Positions 16,814 through 25,145 of a stretch of DNA of 38,966 bases are shown one piece after another. The DNA lies in NCBI RefSeq assembly GCF_003788585.1, contig NZ_AYKG01000029.1, positions 1-38,966 on the forward strand, read 5' to 3'. The notes beneath the pieces are model-generated. The model had not been told where the DNA came from, ran no database searches, and saw only the letters and a program-made list of their open reading frames with translations. This DNA comes from Salinisphaera japonica YTM-1 (lineage in GTDB: Bacteria > Pseudomonadota > Gammaproteobacteria > Nevskiales > Salinisphaeraceae). Position 1 is the first letter of the stretch. Every line of letters begins with the position of its first letter. Made by a program: the position numbers and the translations under genes.

Positions 16814-17442
16814 CATTGAACGATTATCTGACCGATCTGCCGTTGATCGCGATCCTGCGCGGTATCCAGCCGGATGAGGTCATCGACGTGGGCGATGCCC
16901 TGGTCGCGGCGGGTTTTCGCGTGATCGAAATCCCGCTGAACTCGCCCGAGCCGTTGGATAGCATCGAACGCCTCGCCACGCACTTGGGCGAGTCGGCGGT
17001 CGTGGGCGCGGGTACGGTGCTCAGCACCGATGACGTGACCTCCGTGGGCGCGGTCGGCGGCCGGCTGATCGTTTCGCCCAACATGAAGCCCTCGGTGATC
17101 GAGGCCGCCAAGGCCGCCGGGTTGTTCAGCGCGCCCGGTGTGGCCACGCCCACCGAGGGCTTTGCCGCGCTGGATGCCGGCGCCGACGCCTTGAAGCTCT
17201 TTCCCGCGGAGGCGATCACGCCGGCCATCGTCAAGGCCTGGCGCGCCGTGGTGCCGCACCACGTGCCCTTGATGCCGGTGGGCGGCATATCGCCGGATAC
17301 CATGCAGCCCTACATGACGGCCGGCGCCACCGGCTTCGGCCTGGGCTCCGCGCTCTACAAGGCCGGCATGGACGCCGACACCGTGGCTGCCAACGCCCAG
17401 GCTTTTGCCAACGCCTTTGCCGGGCTTCGTTCAGCGCTTTAG
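16810..17442 (+). CDS. dgoA: 2-dehydro-3-deoxy-6-phosphogalactonate aldolase
   Basis: This class I aldolase splits 2-keto-3-deoxy-6-phosphogalactonate into pyruvate and glyceraldehyde 3-phosphate. The Schiff-base lysine is K129 in ADALKLFPAE; the general base is probably E40 in FRVIEIPLNSPEP. GAGTVLS, SPNMKPSVI and PVGGISPDTM complete the KDPG/KDPGal barrel pattern. The IPLNSPEP segment favours the galactonate over the gluconate enzyme. The ATG at 16810 overlaps the dgoK stop and gives the normal 210-residue length. Confidence 0.93.
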   Translation: MTLNDYLTDLPLIAILRGIQPDEVIDVGDALVAAGFRVIEIPLNSPEPLDSIERLATHLGESAVVGAGTVLSTDDVTSVGAVGGRLIVSPNMKPSVIEAAKAAGLFSAPGVATPTEGFAALDAGADALKLFPAEAITPAIVKAWRAVVPHHVPLMPVGGISPDTMQPYMTAGATGFGLGSALYKAGMDADTVAANAQAFANAFAGLRSAL

Positions 17443-17481
17443 ACAACCGTCCGCGAATGAACGCCGCGAAAAACAAAACAA

Positions 17482-17710
17482 TCCGCCGATGGACGCAGAT
17501 GAACGCAGATGTGGACTTGGCGTTTCGCGCGGATGACGGCTGTATGCGCATGCCGTGCGTCTCGCCGAATGGGAAAGGATAGAGAAATCATAATGAGCGG
17601 TGTTTGGATCATCGTTCTCGGTGTAAACCAAACCGCTATTTCGTCGTTCAGCCGTAATCTTCAAAAGACCACCAAGCCCACATCTGCGTAATCTGCGTCC
17701 ATCTGCGGAT
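17482..17710. repeat. Element with inverted ATCTGCG-type repeats upstream of dgoD
   Basis: The left arm (17482-17520) and right arm (17672-17710) are imperfect inverted copies of about 39 bp. Both contain GATGGACGCAGAT, AACGCAGATGTGG or its near-match, and CTTGG. Each arm carries two or three tandem copies of ATCTGCG or its complement. The 150-bp interior holds no credible gene; it contains a weak hairpin (AGCGG..TTTGG with CCAAA.CCGCT). It fills the 299-bp gap between dgoA and dgoD. Tandem ATCTGCG repeats are familiar dispersed sequences in many bacterial genomes. Confidence 0.6.
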
Positions 17711-17741
17711 GAATGCCTGTATTCAAAGGAGCGATAACCGC

Positions 17742-18890
17742 ATGAAGATCACACAGCTCGAAACCTTCATCGTCCCGCCGCGCTGGTGTCTCCTGAAGAT
17801 CTCTACCGATGAGGGCATTGTCGGCTGGGGCGAGCCGGTCGTGGAGGGCCGGGCGCATTCGGTGGCCGCCATGGTCGAGGAGCTGGCTGATTATCTGATC
17901 GGTACTGATCCGCGGCGTATCGAGGATCACTGGACCGTGCTCTATCGCGGCGGCTTTTATCGCGGCGGACCTATTCACATGAGTGCCCTGGCCGGTATCG
18001 ATCAGGCGCTGTGGGATATCAAGGGCAAGGCACTCGGCGTGCCGGTCCACGAGCTGCTGGGCGGACGGCTGCGTGATTCGATCAAGGTCTATTCCTGGAT
18101 CGGCGGCGACCGGCCGGGCGATACGGCGGCCATGGCCAAGGAACGCGCGGATCTGGGTTTTACCGCGATCAAGATGAACGCCTCGGAAGAGATGCAGTTC
18201 GTCGACAGCCACGCCAAGGTCGATAGCGTGCTGGATAACGTCGCAGCCATCCGCGAGGCCTGCGGGCCGCATTTCGGAATCGGCGTGGATTTTCATGGCC
18301 GGGTGCACAAGCCCATGGCCAAGGTCCTCATGCGCGAGCTGGAACCCTATAAGCTGATGTTCATCGAAGAGCCTGTGCTATCGGAAAACCGCGAGGCGCT
18401 GCCCGAGCTGGCGGCGCTGACCAGTACGCCGATCGCCCTCGGTGAGCGGCTTTACTCGCGCTGGGATTTCAAGCCGATCCTCGAAGGCGGCTATGTCGAT
18501 ATCATCCAGCCCGACCCCTCGCATTCGGGCGGCATCACCGAAACCCGCAAGATCGCAGCGATGGCCGAGGCCTACGATGTCGCCGTGGCCCTGCATTGTC
18601 CGCTGGGGCCGATCGCGCTGGCGGTCAACCTGCAGCTCGACGCCGTCTGCTATAACGCCTTCATTCAAGAACAATCGCTGGGGATTCACTACAACCAGGG
18701 CAACGATATCCTGGACTACATCAAGAATCCCGACGTCTTTGCCTACAACGACGGCTATGTGGCTATCCCTGACGGGCCGGGCCTGGGCGTGGAGATCGAC
18801 GAAAACTACGTACGCGAGCGGGCCGAGATCGGCCATCGCTGGCGCAACCCGATCTGGCGCCACGCCGACGGCAGTTTCGCCGAATGGTGA
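17742..18890 (+). CDS. dgoD: D-galactonate dehydratase
   Basis: DgoD removes water from D-galactonate to give 2-keto-3-deoxygalactonate. It belongs to the mandelate racemase branch of the enolase superfamily. The catalytic set falls at the same residue numbers as I recall for E. coli DgoD: metal ligands D183, E209 and E235, and bases H185 and H285. Length 382 is also the same. AAGGAG lies about 10 bases before the ATG at 17742, which settles the start over the upstream one at 17709. It is separated from dgoKA by a repeat element, and its stop lies 4 bp before the second inverted-repeat element. Confidence 0.95.
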   Translation: MKITQLETFIVPPRWCLLKISTDEGIVGWGEPVVEGRAHSVAAMVEELADYLIGTDPRRIEDHWTVLYRGGFYRGGPIHMSALAGIDQALWDIKGKALGVPVHELLGGRLRDSIKVYSWIGGDRPGDTAAMAKERADLGFTAIKMNASEEMQFVDSHAKVDSVLDNVAAIREACGPHFGIGVDFHGRVHKPMAKVLMRELEPYKLMFIEEPVLSENREALPELAALTSTPIALGERLYSRWDFKPILEGGYVDIIQPDPSHSGGITETRKIAAMAEAYDVAVALHCPLGPIALAVNLQLDAVCYNAFIQEQSLGIHYNQGNDILDYIKNPDVFAYNDGYVAIPDGPGLGVEIDENYVRERAEIGHRWRNPIWRHADGSFAEW

Positions 18891-18894
18891 ACTA

Positions 18895-19161
18895 GGGCGT
18901 GTCGTCATAAGATAAGCCGGCGCACCGGCGGCCAAGCCGTGGCAAGACAAGGCATCGCAGGTGCAGCGTGGTTATTCCACGTAAACGGGCGATAACGCAG
19001 GATTGCCGGGGCTTGGCCACCGGCCCATTCGGGTTGCTCGCGCCGGACGCGCCATGCGGCGTTACGGGCCTTGACCGTGGCTGGCCACGCTCGGCGGCCC
19101 GCGCCTTGCCTGACACGCCCGGCACGGGCAATGCGACGGCATATCCTATGACGACACGCCC
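18895..19161. repeat. Structured terminal-inverted-repeat element, copy 2
   Basis: A 267-bp non-coding element whose ends (GGGCGTGTCGTCATA and complement) form inverted repeats of about 22 bp with two mismatches, extending as a paired outer stem (GATA, GCCG and GCGCA with TGCG, CGGC and TATC). It is flanked by TA on both sides. Helix A is GGCCAAGCC with GGCTTGGCC, closed by GGCAA with TTGCC, and encloses CGTGG/CCACG around TTATT. Helix B includes GGGCC/GGCCC and CGTGG/CCACG. The shape matches copy 1 although arm sequences differ. The motifs GGCAAGACxAGGC, AACGCxGxATTGCC, CCTTGAxCGTGGC and CGCGCCTTGCC are shared. Confidence 0.8.
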
Positions 19162-19844
19162 TAGCCGATAGCGAATCCAAAAGCCGCCGCGCACTGAATC
19201 TTTAGCGGATCGAGCAGGGCAAGCGGGGCGGTATCGGCATCAATCAGGCCGGGTAGTTCGGTGCAGGCCAGTACCGCGGCCTCGCATTCGGGATAACGCG
19301 CCCAAAGAGCCGCAAACCAAGCCGCGGCGTCGGGCGGCGTGATGCCCTGGCTGGCCTGTTCCTGAAACGCCTGAATCGTTTCTCGCTCATCGGCATCGGG
19401 GATGACGACGTCGAGCCCGGCCGTGCCGAGCCGGCCGGCGTAATAGCCGTTTTCCATGGTGAAGCGGGTACCTAACAACAACACGTTCCGGTGCCCGGCC
19501 GATCGCGCCACGCGAGCAGTTTCATCGACCATATGAATCACCGGCAGGTCAGGGAGTGCGCTGCGATCCAGCTCGTCCAGCGCACGGTGCAGGGTGTTAC
19601 AACAGATAACGAGGCAGTCCGGGCGCAGGGCCGCGAGCCCTGCCAGTTCGTCGGCAAACAGCCGCCGTGCCTCGGCCCAATCGGTCTCGTAGCGCGATAC
19701 AAGCGGCGCTTAATCGATACTCTTGAGAATGAGCGGGGCCGAGTGCGGGGCACCGTAATACGCCTGGGTACGCTCGTTGAGATCGCGATAATAATCGATC
19801 GTCGAGGCCCAGCTCGTCCCGCCCAACAGGCCGATGGTCTTCAT
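19161..19844 (-). pseudogene. Aspartate/glutamate racemase-family protein, nonsense-mutated
   Basis: The frame starts MKTIGLLGGTSWASTIDYYR, the family signature, with GGGAG upstream of the ATG at 19844. It runs in one frame to the TAG at 19161, 227 codons, about the family length. Codon 45 (19710-19712) is TAA, where relatives usually have an aromatic residue after SVD or SID. The two catalytic cysteines remain, in VICCNTLH and LACTELPGL. The enzyme would interconvert L- and D-amino acids. Restart at an internal ATG (19541) would lack the first Cys, so the gene is probably inactive unless the stop is a sequencing error. Its own stop lies at the right boundary of element copy 2. Confidence 0.8.
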
Positions 19845-19907
19845 CGCGTGTCTCCCGCACACGGGCGATCGTCCGGCGCCCGCTTCAAGTTATCTTTTGA
19901 ACCGGTA

Positions 19908-20858
19908 TCAGCCGGTGATGGCCAAATGCTGACGCAGCGCCGCCGCGATCCGGTCCATGGCGTTGCCGGTGGCCGCCAGCCAGGCATGCATCTCGATAAA
20001 GCCGTGAATTACGCCCGGGTAGTGGGCATGGTCAACCTCGATATCGTCATCTCGCAGGCGCGCGGCATAAAGCACGCCTTCATCCATGAGCACATCGGCC
20101 CCGGCGGTGAGGACAAGCGCGGGGGCGGTGCCCTCCAGCGTTTCAGCCAGAATCGGCGAAACGCGCCAGTCCAACGGGTCGGTGTTGGCATCCACGCTGC
20201 GGGCGCCGAACCAGGCCATCAATTCCGCCGTCAGCGGCGGGAAATTGGCATTGCGGCCTTTCGACGGGTACTTGGCCGCGGCCTCTCGCAGATCGGTGGC
20301 CGGGTAGATGAGCACCTGCAGCGCGAGCGGCCAGCCGGCATCCCGCGCGGCCAGCGCCACCACGGCCGATAAATGCCCGCCCGCGCTGTCGCCGCCGACG
20401 GCGATGCGCTGGGCATCGATCTCGAAATCCGCGGCGTGCTCGACAAGATAGCCGTAGGCCGCGATCGCGTCTTCGGACGATGCCGGCAAGCAATACTCCG
20501 GCGCCAGGCGATAATCCACGGCGACCACCTGACAGCCCGCGCGCTCGGCCAGTTGGCGACAGACGCGATCATGGGATTCCAGATCGCCCAGCACCCAGCC
20601 GCCGCCGTGGAAATAGACCAGCGTGGGGGCCGCGCCCGCGGCCAATGCCTCGGGCCGGTAGCGCCGCGCACCGATCGTGCGGCCCTCCAGGGCGATCTCG
20701 TGATCGCTGACTGTGGCCATGGGCACCGGCTCGCCACCGCTGGCGGCCAGCGTGTCGATATAAAACTGGCGCGCATCGGCCAGGCCCAGATCCTCGAACG
20801 AGATCGCGGCTTCGCGCATCTTGGCGACAACGCCGGCGACTTCCGGGGTGAGCGACAT
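19908..20858 (-). CDS. HSL-family alpha/beta hydrolase (esterase/lipase)
   Basis: This is a hormone-sensitive-lipase-type carboxylesterase with the oxyanion-hole motif HGGGW in LVYFHGGGWVLGD, the nucleophile Ser in GGDSAGGHLS, an Asp in AGADVLMDEG and a His in GVIHGF near the C terminus. It probably hydrolyses short-chain esters in the cytosol; no signal peptide is seen. The ATG at 20858 is preceded by AAGGA and gives MSLTPEVAGVVAKM, the usual start, rather than the longer frame from 20939. It lies upstream of the broken racemase on the same strand and is divergent from the copper operon. Natural substrate unknown. Confidence 0.88.
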   Translation of the reverse strand: MSLTPEVAGVVAKMREAAISFEDLGLADARQFYIDTLAASGGEPVPMATVSDHEIALEGRTIGARRYRPEALAAGAAPTLVYFHGGGWVLGDLESHDRVCRQLAERAGCQVVAVDYRLAPEYCLPASSEDAIAAYGYLVEHAADFEIDAQRIAVGGDSAGGHLSAVVALAARDAGWPLALQVLIYPATDLREAAAKYPSKGRNANFPPLTAELMAWFGARSVDANTDPLDWRVSPILAETLEGTAPALVLTAGADVLMDEGVLYAARLRDDDIEVDHAHYPGVIHGFIEMHAWLAATGNAMDRIAAALRQHLAITG

Positions 20859-20976
20859 AAACGGTCCTTGTAAACGCCTGGATGAGAGCGTGTTTGATAG
20901 CACGATTGCCCCGCCGCGTGCAGACCGGATAAAGCCCACGCCAGGAATTTGACGGCTTTGCAGATCACGGCGTACC

Positions 20977-21010
20977 TTGACCGCACCCCACCCCCGGTGG
21001 GGTGTAAATT
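20977..21010 (+). promoter_or_regulatory. Copper-responsive promoter with CsoR-type palindromic operator
   Basis: The arms CACCCCACC (20984-20992) and GGTGGGGTG (20996-21004) form a perfect palindrome around CCC. CsoR repressors recognise G/C-tract palindromes of this kind. TTGACC (20977-20982) lies just upstream as a -35 and TAAATT (21005-21010) just downstream as a possible -10, so bound repressor would sit inside the promoter. The operon's second gene encodes a CsoR protein, consistent with autoregulation. Confidence 0.75.
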
Positions 21011-21023
21011 AAAGAGGCAAACA

Positions 21024-21224
21024 ATGAAACTCAAAATAGACGGCATGACCTGTGAACACTGTGTGGCCGCTGTACGCGAGGCGCTGACCGACGTCGACGG
21101 CGTGGTACAGGTCACCGACGTGAGCCTGGCCGATGGCACGGCTGAGATCGAAGGCAACCCCGACAGCGACGTGCTCTTGGCCGCCGTCGAGGCCGAAGGC
21201 TATACCGCAAGCGTTGCCCAATGA
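21024..21224 (+). CDS. copZ: Copper chaperone CopZ (HMA domain)
   Basis: A 66-residue heavy-metal-associated domain with the metal-binding MTCEHC near the N terminus (two cysteines in CxxC). CopZ carries Cu(I) in the cytosol and delivers it to the exporter CopA. The ATG at 21024 follows AGAGG and gives MKLKIDGMTCEHC; a longer frame from 20949 would run through the operator and is rejected. Its stop overlaps the csoR start (ATGA), and copA follows. Confidence 0.93.
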   Translation: MKLKIDGMTCEHCVAAVREALTDVDGVVQVTDVSLADGTAEIEGNPDSDVLLAAVEAEGYTASVAQ

Positions 21225-21529
21225 GTGACGCGCACGACACGCCGGGATGCTGCGACGCGCTGGCCATCGACCCGGCGATTCGTCGCGACGCGTTGGCCCG
21301 GCTGCGCTCGATCCGTGGGCACGTCGAGGGCATCGTGCGCATGCTGGAGCGCGACGATGTCTATTGCGTGGACGCACTCAAGCAGATCAAGGCGGTGCAG
21401 GGCGGCCTGGCCAAGACCTCGGACACGATCCTGCGCGGTCACTTGAAGCACCATGTGGTCACGGCCCATGAGCGCGGCGATGACGATGCGATCGTTGCCG
21501 AGTTGATGGACGTATTGAAGTATCGCTGA
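21221..21529 (+). CDS. csoR: CsoR-family metal-sensing repressor with His in place of the second Cys
   Basis: A 102-residue all-helical CsoR/RcnR repressor; metal binding releases it from the operator. The expected ligands are C49 (in DDVYCVDAL), H74 and residue 78. In Cu(I) CsoRs residue 78 is Cys; here it is His (LRGHLKHHV), the C-H-H pattern of RcnR-type nickel/cobalt sensors. The second-shell Tyr (Y48) and Glu (E94) associated with copper CsoRs are present. An N-terminal His5 and Cys10-Cys11 could add ligands. Sitting between copZ and copA with a palindromic operator upstream, it most likely still senses copper. Confidence 0.88.
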   Translation: MSDAHDTPGCCDALAIDPAIRRDALARLRSIRGHVEGIVRMLERDDVYCVDALKQIKAVQGGLAKTSDTILRGHLKHHVVTAHERGDDDAIVAELMDVLKYR

Positions 21530-21539
21530 GCGCGCCGAT

Positions 21540-24005
21540 ATGTCCGAGACGACCACGCTCGAGTTCGGTATCGATGGGCTCATGTGCGGCGCCTGCGCAG
21601 CACGGGTCGAGAAGAAGATCGCAAAGGCGGCCGGTGTCGTATCGAGCTCGGTGAACCTGGCGACCGAGAAGGCCGCCGTCGTCGTTGACGATGCCACGCG
21701 AGCGTGCGGCGTGTTTGAAGCCGTGGCGGCCGCGGGGTATCACCCGCAAGCGGCAGCGCTGCGGCTTGATGTGGGGGGCATGCACTGCGGCGGCTGTGTA
21801 GCGCGGGTCGAAAGAGCGCTTGCGAAAACACCGGGCATACGACGTGCCACGGTGAATCTGGCGACCGGCCGCGCCGATATCGCCTATATTTCGGGCGCGA
21901 TTGATACCGCCGATATCGTGTCGCAGATCGAGGCGACCGGCTATACCGCCACGGTGCCACAGCGCGCGCCTGCGGATGAGCCGGCCAGCGGCCACGACGA
22001 AGCCGCGGCCCTCAAGCGCGATGTGTTGATTGCCGCGCCTTTCACGGTCGGCGTGTTCGTGATCGCCATGGGGCAGATGCTGCCCGGTATCGGCACAGCG
22101 CTGGCGACGATCGCCTCGCCGGCCACTTGGCTGACGATCCAGCTATTGCTGGTTCTACCGATACAGTTCTGGGCCGGGCAGCGCTTCTATCGCACGGGCT
22201 TCAAGGAGCTGGCCCATGGTGCGCCGGGCATGAACAGTCTGGTGCTGATCGGCTCGAACGCCGCATTTCTGTATTCGCTGGCGGTATGGCTCGTGCCCGG
22301 GCTGTTCCCGCCCGGCACGGCCCATGCATATTTCGATGCGGCAGCCATGATCGTGACCTTGATTCTGTTGGGCCGTTGGTTGGAGGCCGTGGCCAAGGGG
22401 CAGACCTCGCAGGCAGTACGCGGGCTGCTGGCGTTACAGGCACGTACGGCGCGGATATGGCAGCACGAGGCCTGGCAAGAGATCACGATCGATGGCATCA
22501 AGGTCGAGGACCGGGTGCTGATACGCCCCGGCGAGCGAGTGCCGGTGGATGCCTGCATCGTGGCCGGGCGCTCCACGGTCGATGAATCGATGATCTCTGG
22601 CGAGCCGATGGCCGTCGCCAAGCACGGCGCCGATACGCTGATTGCCGGGACGATCAACCAGACCGGCACGCTCGAAGCCACGGTCACGCACGTCGGCGAT
22701 GACACCACGCTGGCGCGCATCATTCGGCTGGTCGAAGACGCCCAGGCCGAAAAACCGGCCATCCAGGCGATCGCCGATCGGATCGCCGGCGTGTTCGTGC
22801 CGGTGGTGATGGGGATCGCGGCGGCCACGTTCATCGGGTGGGCGTTGCTTGGCCCGGCGCCGGTGCTCTCGCATGCGTTCGTGGCTGCGGTGGCCGTGCT
22901 GCTCATCGCCTGCCCCTGTGCCATGGGCCTGGCCACGCCCACGGCGATCATGGTGGGCACCGGCCGGGCCGCGCGCCTGGGCGTGCTGTTTCGTCGCGGC
23001 ACCGCCATCGAGGCATTGTCCCAAGTGGATACCGTGGTTTTCGACAAGACAGGCACGCTCACCCAGGGCCGACCCGCGGTGACCGATATCCAATGTGCGG
23101 CAGGCCGCGATGAAGACGATATGCTCGCGCGTATCGCCGCACTGGAGACCCGCAGCGAGCATCCGCTGGGCGCGGCGATCATGGCGGCGGCCGAAGATCG
23201 CGGCCTGCGGCTTGCCGCGGTGGATGATGTCGAAATAGAAACCGGGCAGGGTATACGCGGGCAGGTGGCTGGCGCGTTGGTCGCCATCGGCTCGGCGGCC
23301 TACATGACGCATCTGGGCATCGATATCGGTCCCTGGCCGGCCGAGGCCAATCGTCTGGCCGCACAAGCGCGCACGCCACTTTATGTGGCTATCGACGGCC
23401 AGTTTGCCGGGCTTGTCGCCGTGGCTGACCCGGTACGTGCCGAGGCGCGCGATGTGGTGACGGCACTTCAGGCCGCCGGCTTGTACGTGGCCATGCTCAC
23501 CGGCGATCAACGCGCCACGGCGCAGGCCATCGCGGCCGAGCTGGGCATAACGCGCGTCATCGCCGACGTACGGCCCGCCGACAAGGCCAATGAAATCGCC
23601 GCTTTGCAGCAAGACGCACATCGTGTGGCCTTCGTGGGCGACGGCATCAACGATGCACCGGCCCTGGCCCGAGCCGATGTTGGCATCGCGATCGGCACGG
23701 GTACGGATATCGCCATCGAGGCCGGGGATATCGTCTTGATGCGGGCCGCACTGGACGGCGTATTGAACGCGCGCCGAATGGCCCGGGCCACGATGCGCAC
23801 CATTCGTGGCAACTTCGTCTGGGCCTATGGCTACAACGCAGCCCTCATACCGCTGGCGGCCGGGCTGTTCTATCCGTGGACGGGCTGGCTGTTGAACCCG
23901 GCCATTGCGGCCGGGGCCATGAGCCTGTCGAGCGTGTTCGTGCTGGCCCACTCATTGCGGCTGCGCCGTATCAAGACGATCACGGGCCGTCGAGAAACGT
24001 ATTAG
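21540..24005 (+). CDS. copA: Cu(I)-exporting P1B-type ATPase CopA
   Basis: CopA pumps Cu(I) from the cytosol across the inner membrane using ATP. Two N-terminal HMA domains carry CxxC sites (C16/C19 and C83/C86). The transmembrane CPC motif (IACPCAMGLATP) lies near residue 459, the phosphorylation site DKTGT near 501, the SEHPLG nucleotide motif downstream, and GDGINDAPALA in the hinge. Length 821 is typical of a two-HMA form. It follows csoR by 10 bp. Its last 26 bp overlap the 3' end of galM on the opposite strand. Confidence 0.95.
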   Translation: MSETTTLEFGIDGLMCGACAARVEKKIAKAAGVVSSSVNLATEKAAVVVDDATRACGVFEAVAAAGYHPQAAALRLDVGGMHCGGCVARVERALAKTPGIRRATVNLATGRADIAYISGAIDTADIVSQIEATGYTATVPQRAPADEPASGHDEAAALKRDVLIAAPFTVGVFVIAMGQMLPGIGTALATIASPATWLTIQLLLVLPIQFWAGQRFYRTGFKELAHGAPGMNSLVLIGSNAAFLYSLAVWLVPGLFPPGTAHAYFDAAAMIVTLILLGRWLEAVAKGQTSQAVRGLLALQARTARIWQHEAWQEITIDGIKVEDRVLIRPGERVPVDACIVAGRSTVDESMISGEPMAVAKHGADTLIAGTINQTGTLEATVTHVGDDTTLARIIRLVEDAQAEKPAIQAIADRIAGVFVPVVMGIAAATFIGWALLGPAPVLSHAFVAAVAVLLIACPCAMGLATPTAIMVGTGRAARLGVLFRRGTAIEALSQVDTVVFDKTGTLTQGRPAVTDIQCAAGRDEDDMLARIAALETRSEHPLGAAIMAAAEDRGLRLAAVDDVEIETGQGIRGQVAGALVAIGSAAYMTHLGIDIGPWPAEANRLAAQARTPLYVAIDGQFAGLVAVADPVRAEARDVVTALQAAGLYVAMLTGDQRATAQAIAAELGITRVIADVRPADKANEIAALQQDAHRVAFVGDGINDAPALARADVGIAIGTGTDIAIEAGDIVLMRAALDGVLNARRMARATMRTIRGNFVWAYGYNAALIPLAAGLFYPWTGWLLNPAIAAGAMSLSSVFVLAHSLRLRRIKTITGRRETY

Positions 24006-25110
24006 CCGGCGGCAGGTCAGGCAAAAAGCGATAGATCGTGGTCTGGCTGTATTTTTCGCCCGGGCTCAGGATCGTGTTCGGGAAATCCGCCTGATTGGGA
24101 GCGTCGGGAAACCGTTGGGCTTCCAGGCAAAAACCCGAGCGCGGCGGATAGGTCTTGTCGTTCTTGGCCACGAAACCGCCCGGTAGATTATTGCCGGTAT
24201 AAAACTGCACACCGGGCTCGGTGGTGAACATCTCCAGCCCGCGGCCGGATTCCGGCTCGATCACGCGGGCCGCCAGACGGGCGATATCGCCTTCGGTATC
24301 CAGCACCCAGTTATGGTCATAGCCCCCGGCGCGGATGAGCTGCTCGTGATCGTCATCGATTGCATCGCCGATACGCCGCGGCCGCATGAAATCCAGCGGC
24401 GTGTAGGCCACCGATTCCAGGGCGCCGGTCGGAATCATCGCCTCGTTTACCGGGGTGAAGCGGCTGGCGTTGAGCGTGGCCACGTGCTCCAGCACGCTCG
24501 GCATGCCGGCCCCGGCCAGGTTGAAATAGACGTGGTTGGTCAGGTTCACCGGCGTGGCCCGGTCACAGACGGCCGAGTAGTGCAGGCGCAGGCGGTTGGC
24601 ATCGTCCAGCGTATAGCGCACGGTGACCGCCAGGTTGCCGGGAAAGCCCATCTCGCCGTCGGGCGAGAAATAGGTCATCTCCACGCCCACGGTGCTGCCG
24701 GCATCGAACGATTCTGATGCCCAGACACAGCTGTCGAACCCGTGCTGGCCACCATGCAACGTGTTGGCGCCTTCATTGGCCGAAAGCTCGTGCGCCGTGC
24801 CGTTGACATCGACACGCGCGCCGCCGATCCGGTTGGCATAGCGCCCGATCGTGGCACCGAAGTAGGCATCGTTTTCGCCGAGATAACCGTCCAGCGAATC
24901 AAAGCCCAGGGTGATGTCTTCGCTGTTGCCGTGCATGTCCGGCACGTGGACGGCGTGGATACGCGCACCGTAGGTGACAAGCTCTACCGTCATACGGCAA
25001 CGATTGGTCATCCGGTAGCGCCAGATCGGGGTGCCGTCGGGCATCTGGCCGAACGGTTCCCGGGTGACGGCCAGTGCCGGGCGCGGCGTTTCGGTCAAGG
25101 TTTCGGACAT
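23980..25110 (-). CDS. galM: Aldose 1-epimerase (galactose mutarotase)
   Basis: GalM interconverts the alpha and beta anomers of galactose and glucose, supplying the right anomer to galactose dehydrogenase downstream. Family motifs include YGARIHAVHVPD, IGRYANRIGGAR, NTLHGGQHGFD, the catalytic His segment VNLTNHVYFNLAG, and the catalytic Glu in GFCLEAQRFPDAPN. Length 376 is somewhat above E. coli GalM (346). No signal peptide is seen, so it is cytosolic. It follows the dehydrogenase on the same strand, 35 bp away, and converges on copA with a 26-bp overlap. Confidence 0.9.
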   Translation of the reverse strand: MSETLTETPRPALAVTREPFGQMPDGTPIWRYRMTNRCRMTVELVTYGARIHAVHVPDMHGNSEDITLGFDSLDGYLGENDAYFGATIGRYANRIGGARVDVNGTAHELSANEGANTLHGGQHGFDSCVWASESFDAGSTVGVEMTYFSPDGEMGFPGNLAVTVRYTLDDANRLRLHYSAVCDRATPVNLTNHVYFNLAGAGMPSVLEHVATLNASRFTPVNEAMIPTGALESVAYTPLDFMRPRRIGDAIDDDHEQLIRAGGYDHNWVLDTEGDIARLAARVIEPESGRGLEMFTTEPGVQFYTGNNLPGGFVAKNDKTYPPRSGFCLEAQRFPDAPNQADFPNTILSPGEKYSQTTIYRFLPDLPPANTFLDGP

Positions 25111-25145
25111 GCGGGTGCTCGAATCAGGGATACCTTAGCGTGCCG

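Noticed and set aside
17509-17691. A 60-codon open frame between dgoA and dgoD
   Set aside because: It lies in the inverted ATCTGCG repeat cassette and has no protein features.
22434-23951. A 505-codon open frame on the minus strand
   Set aside because: It is antisense to copA, whose motifs are complete; the frame has no recognisable domain.
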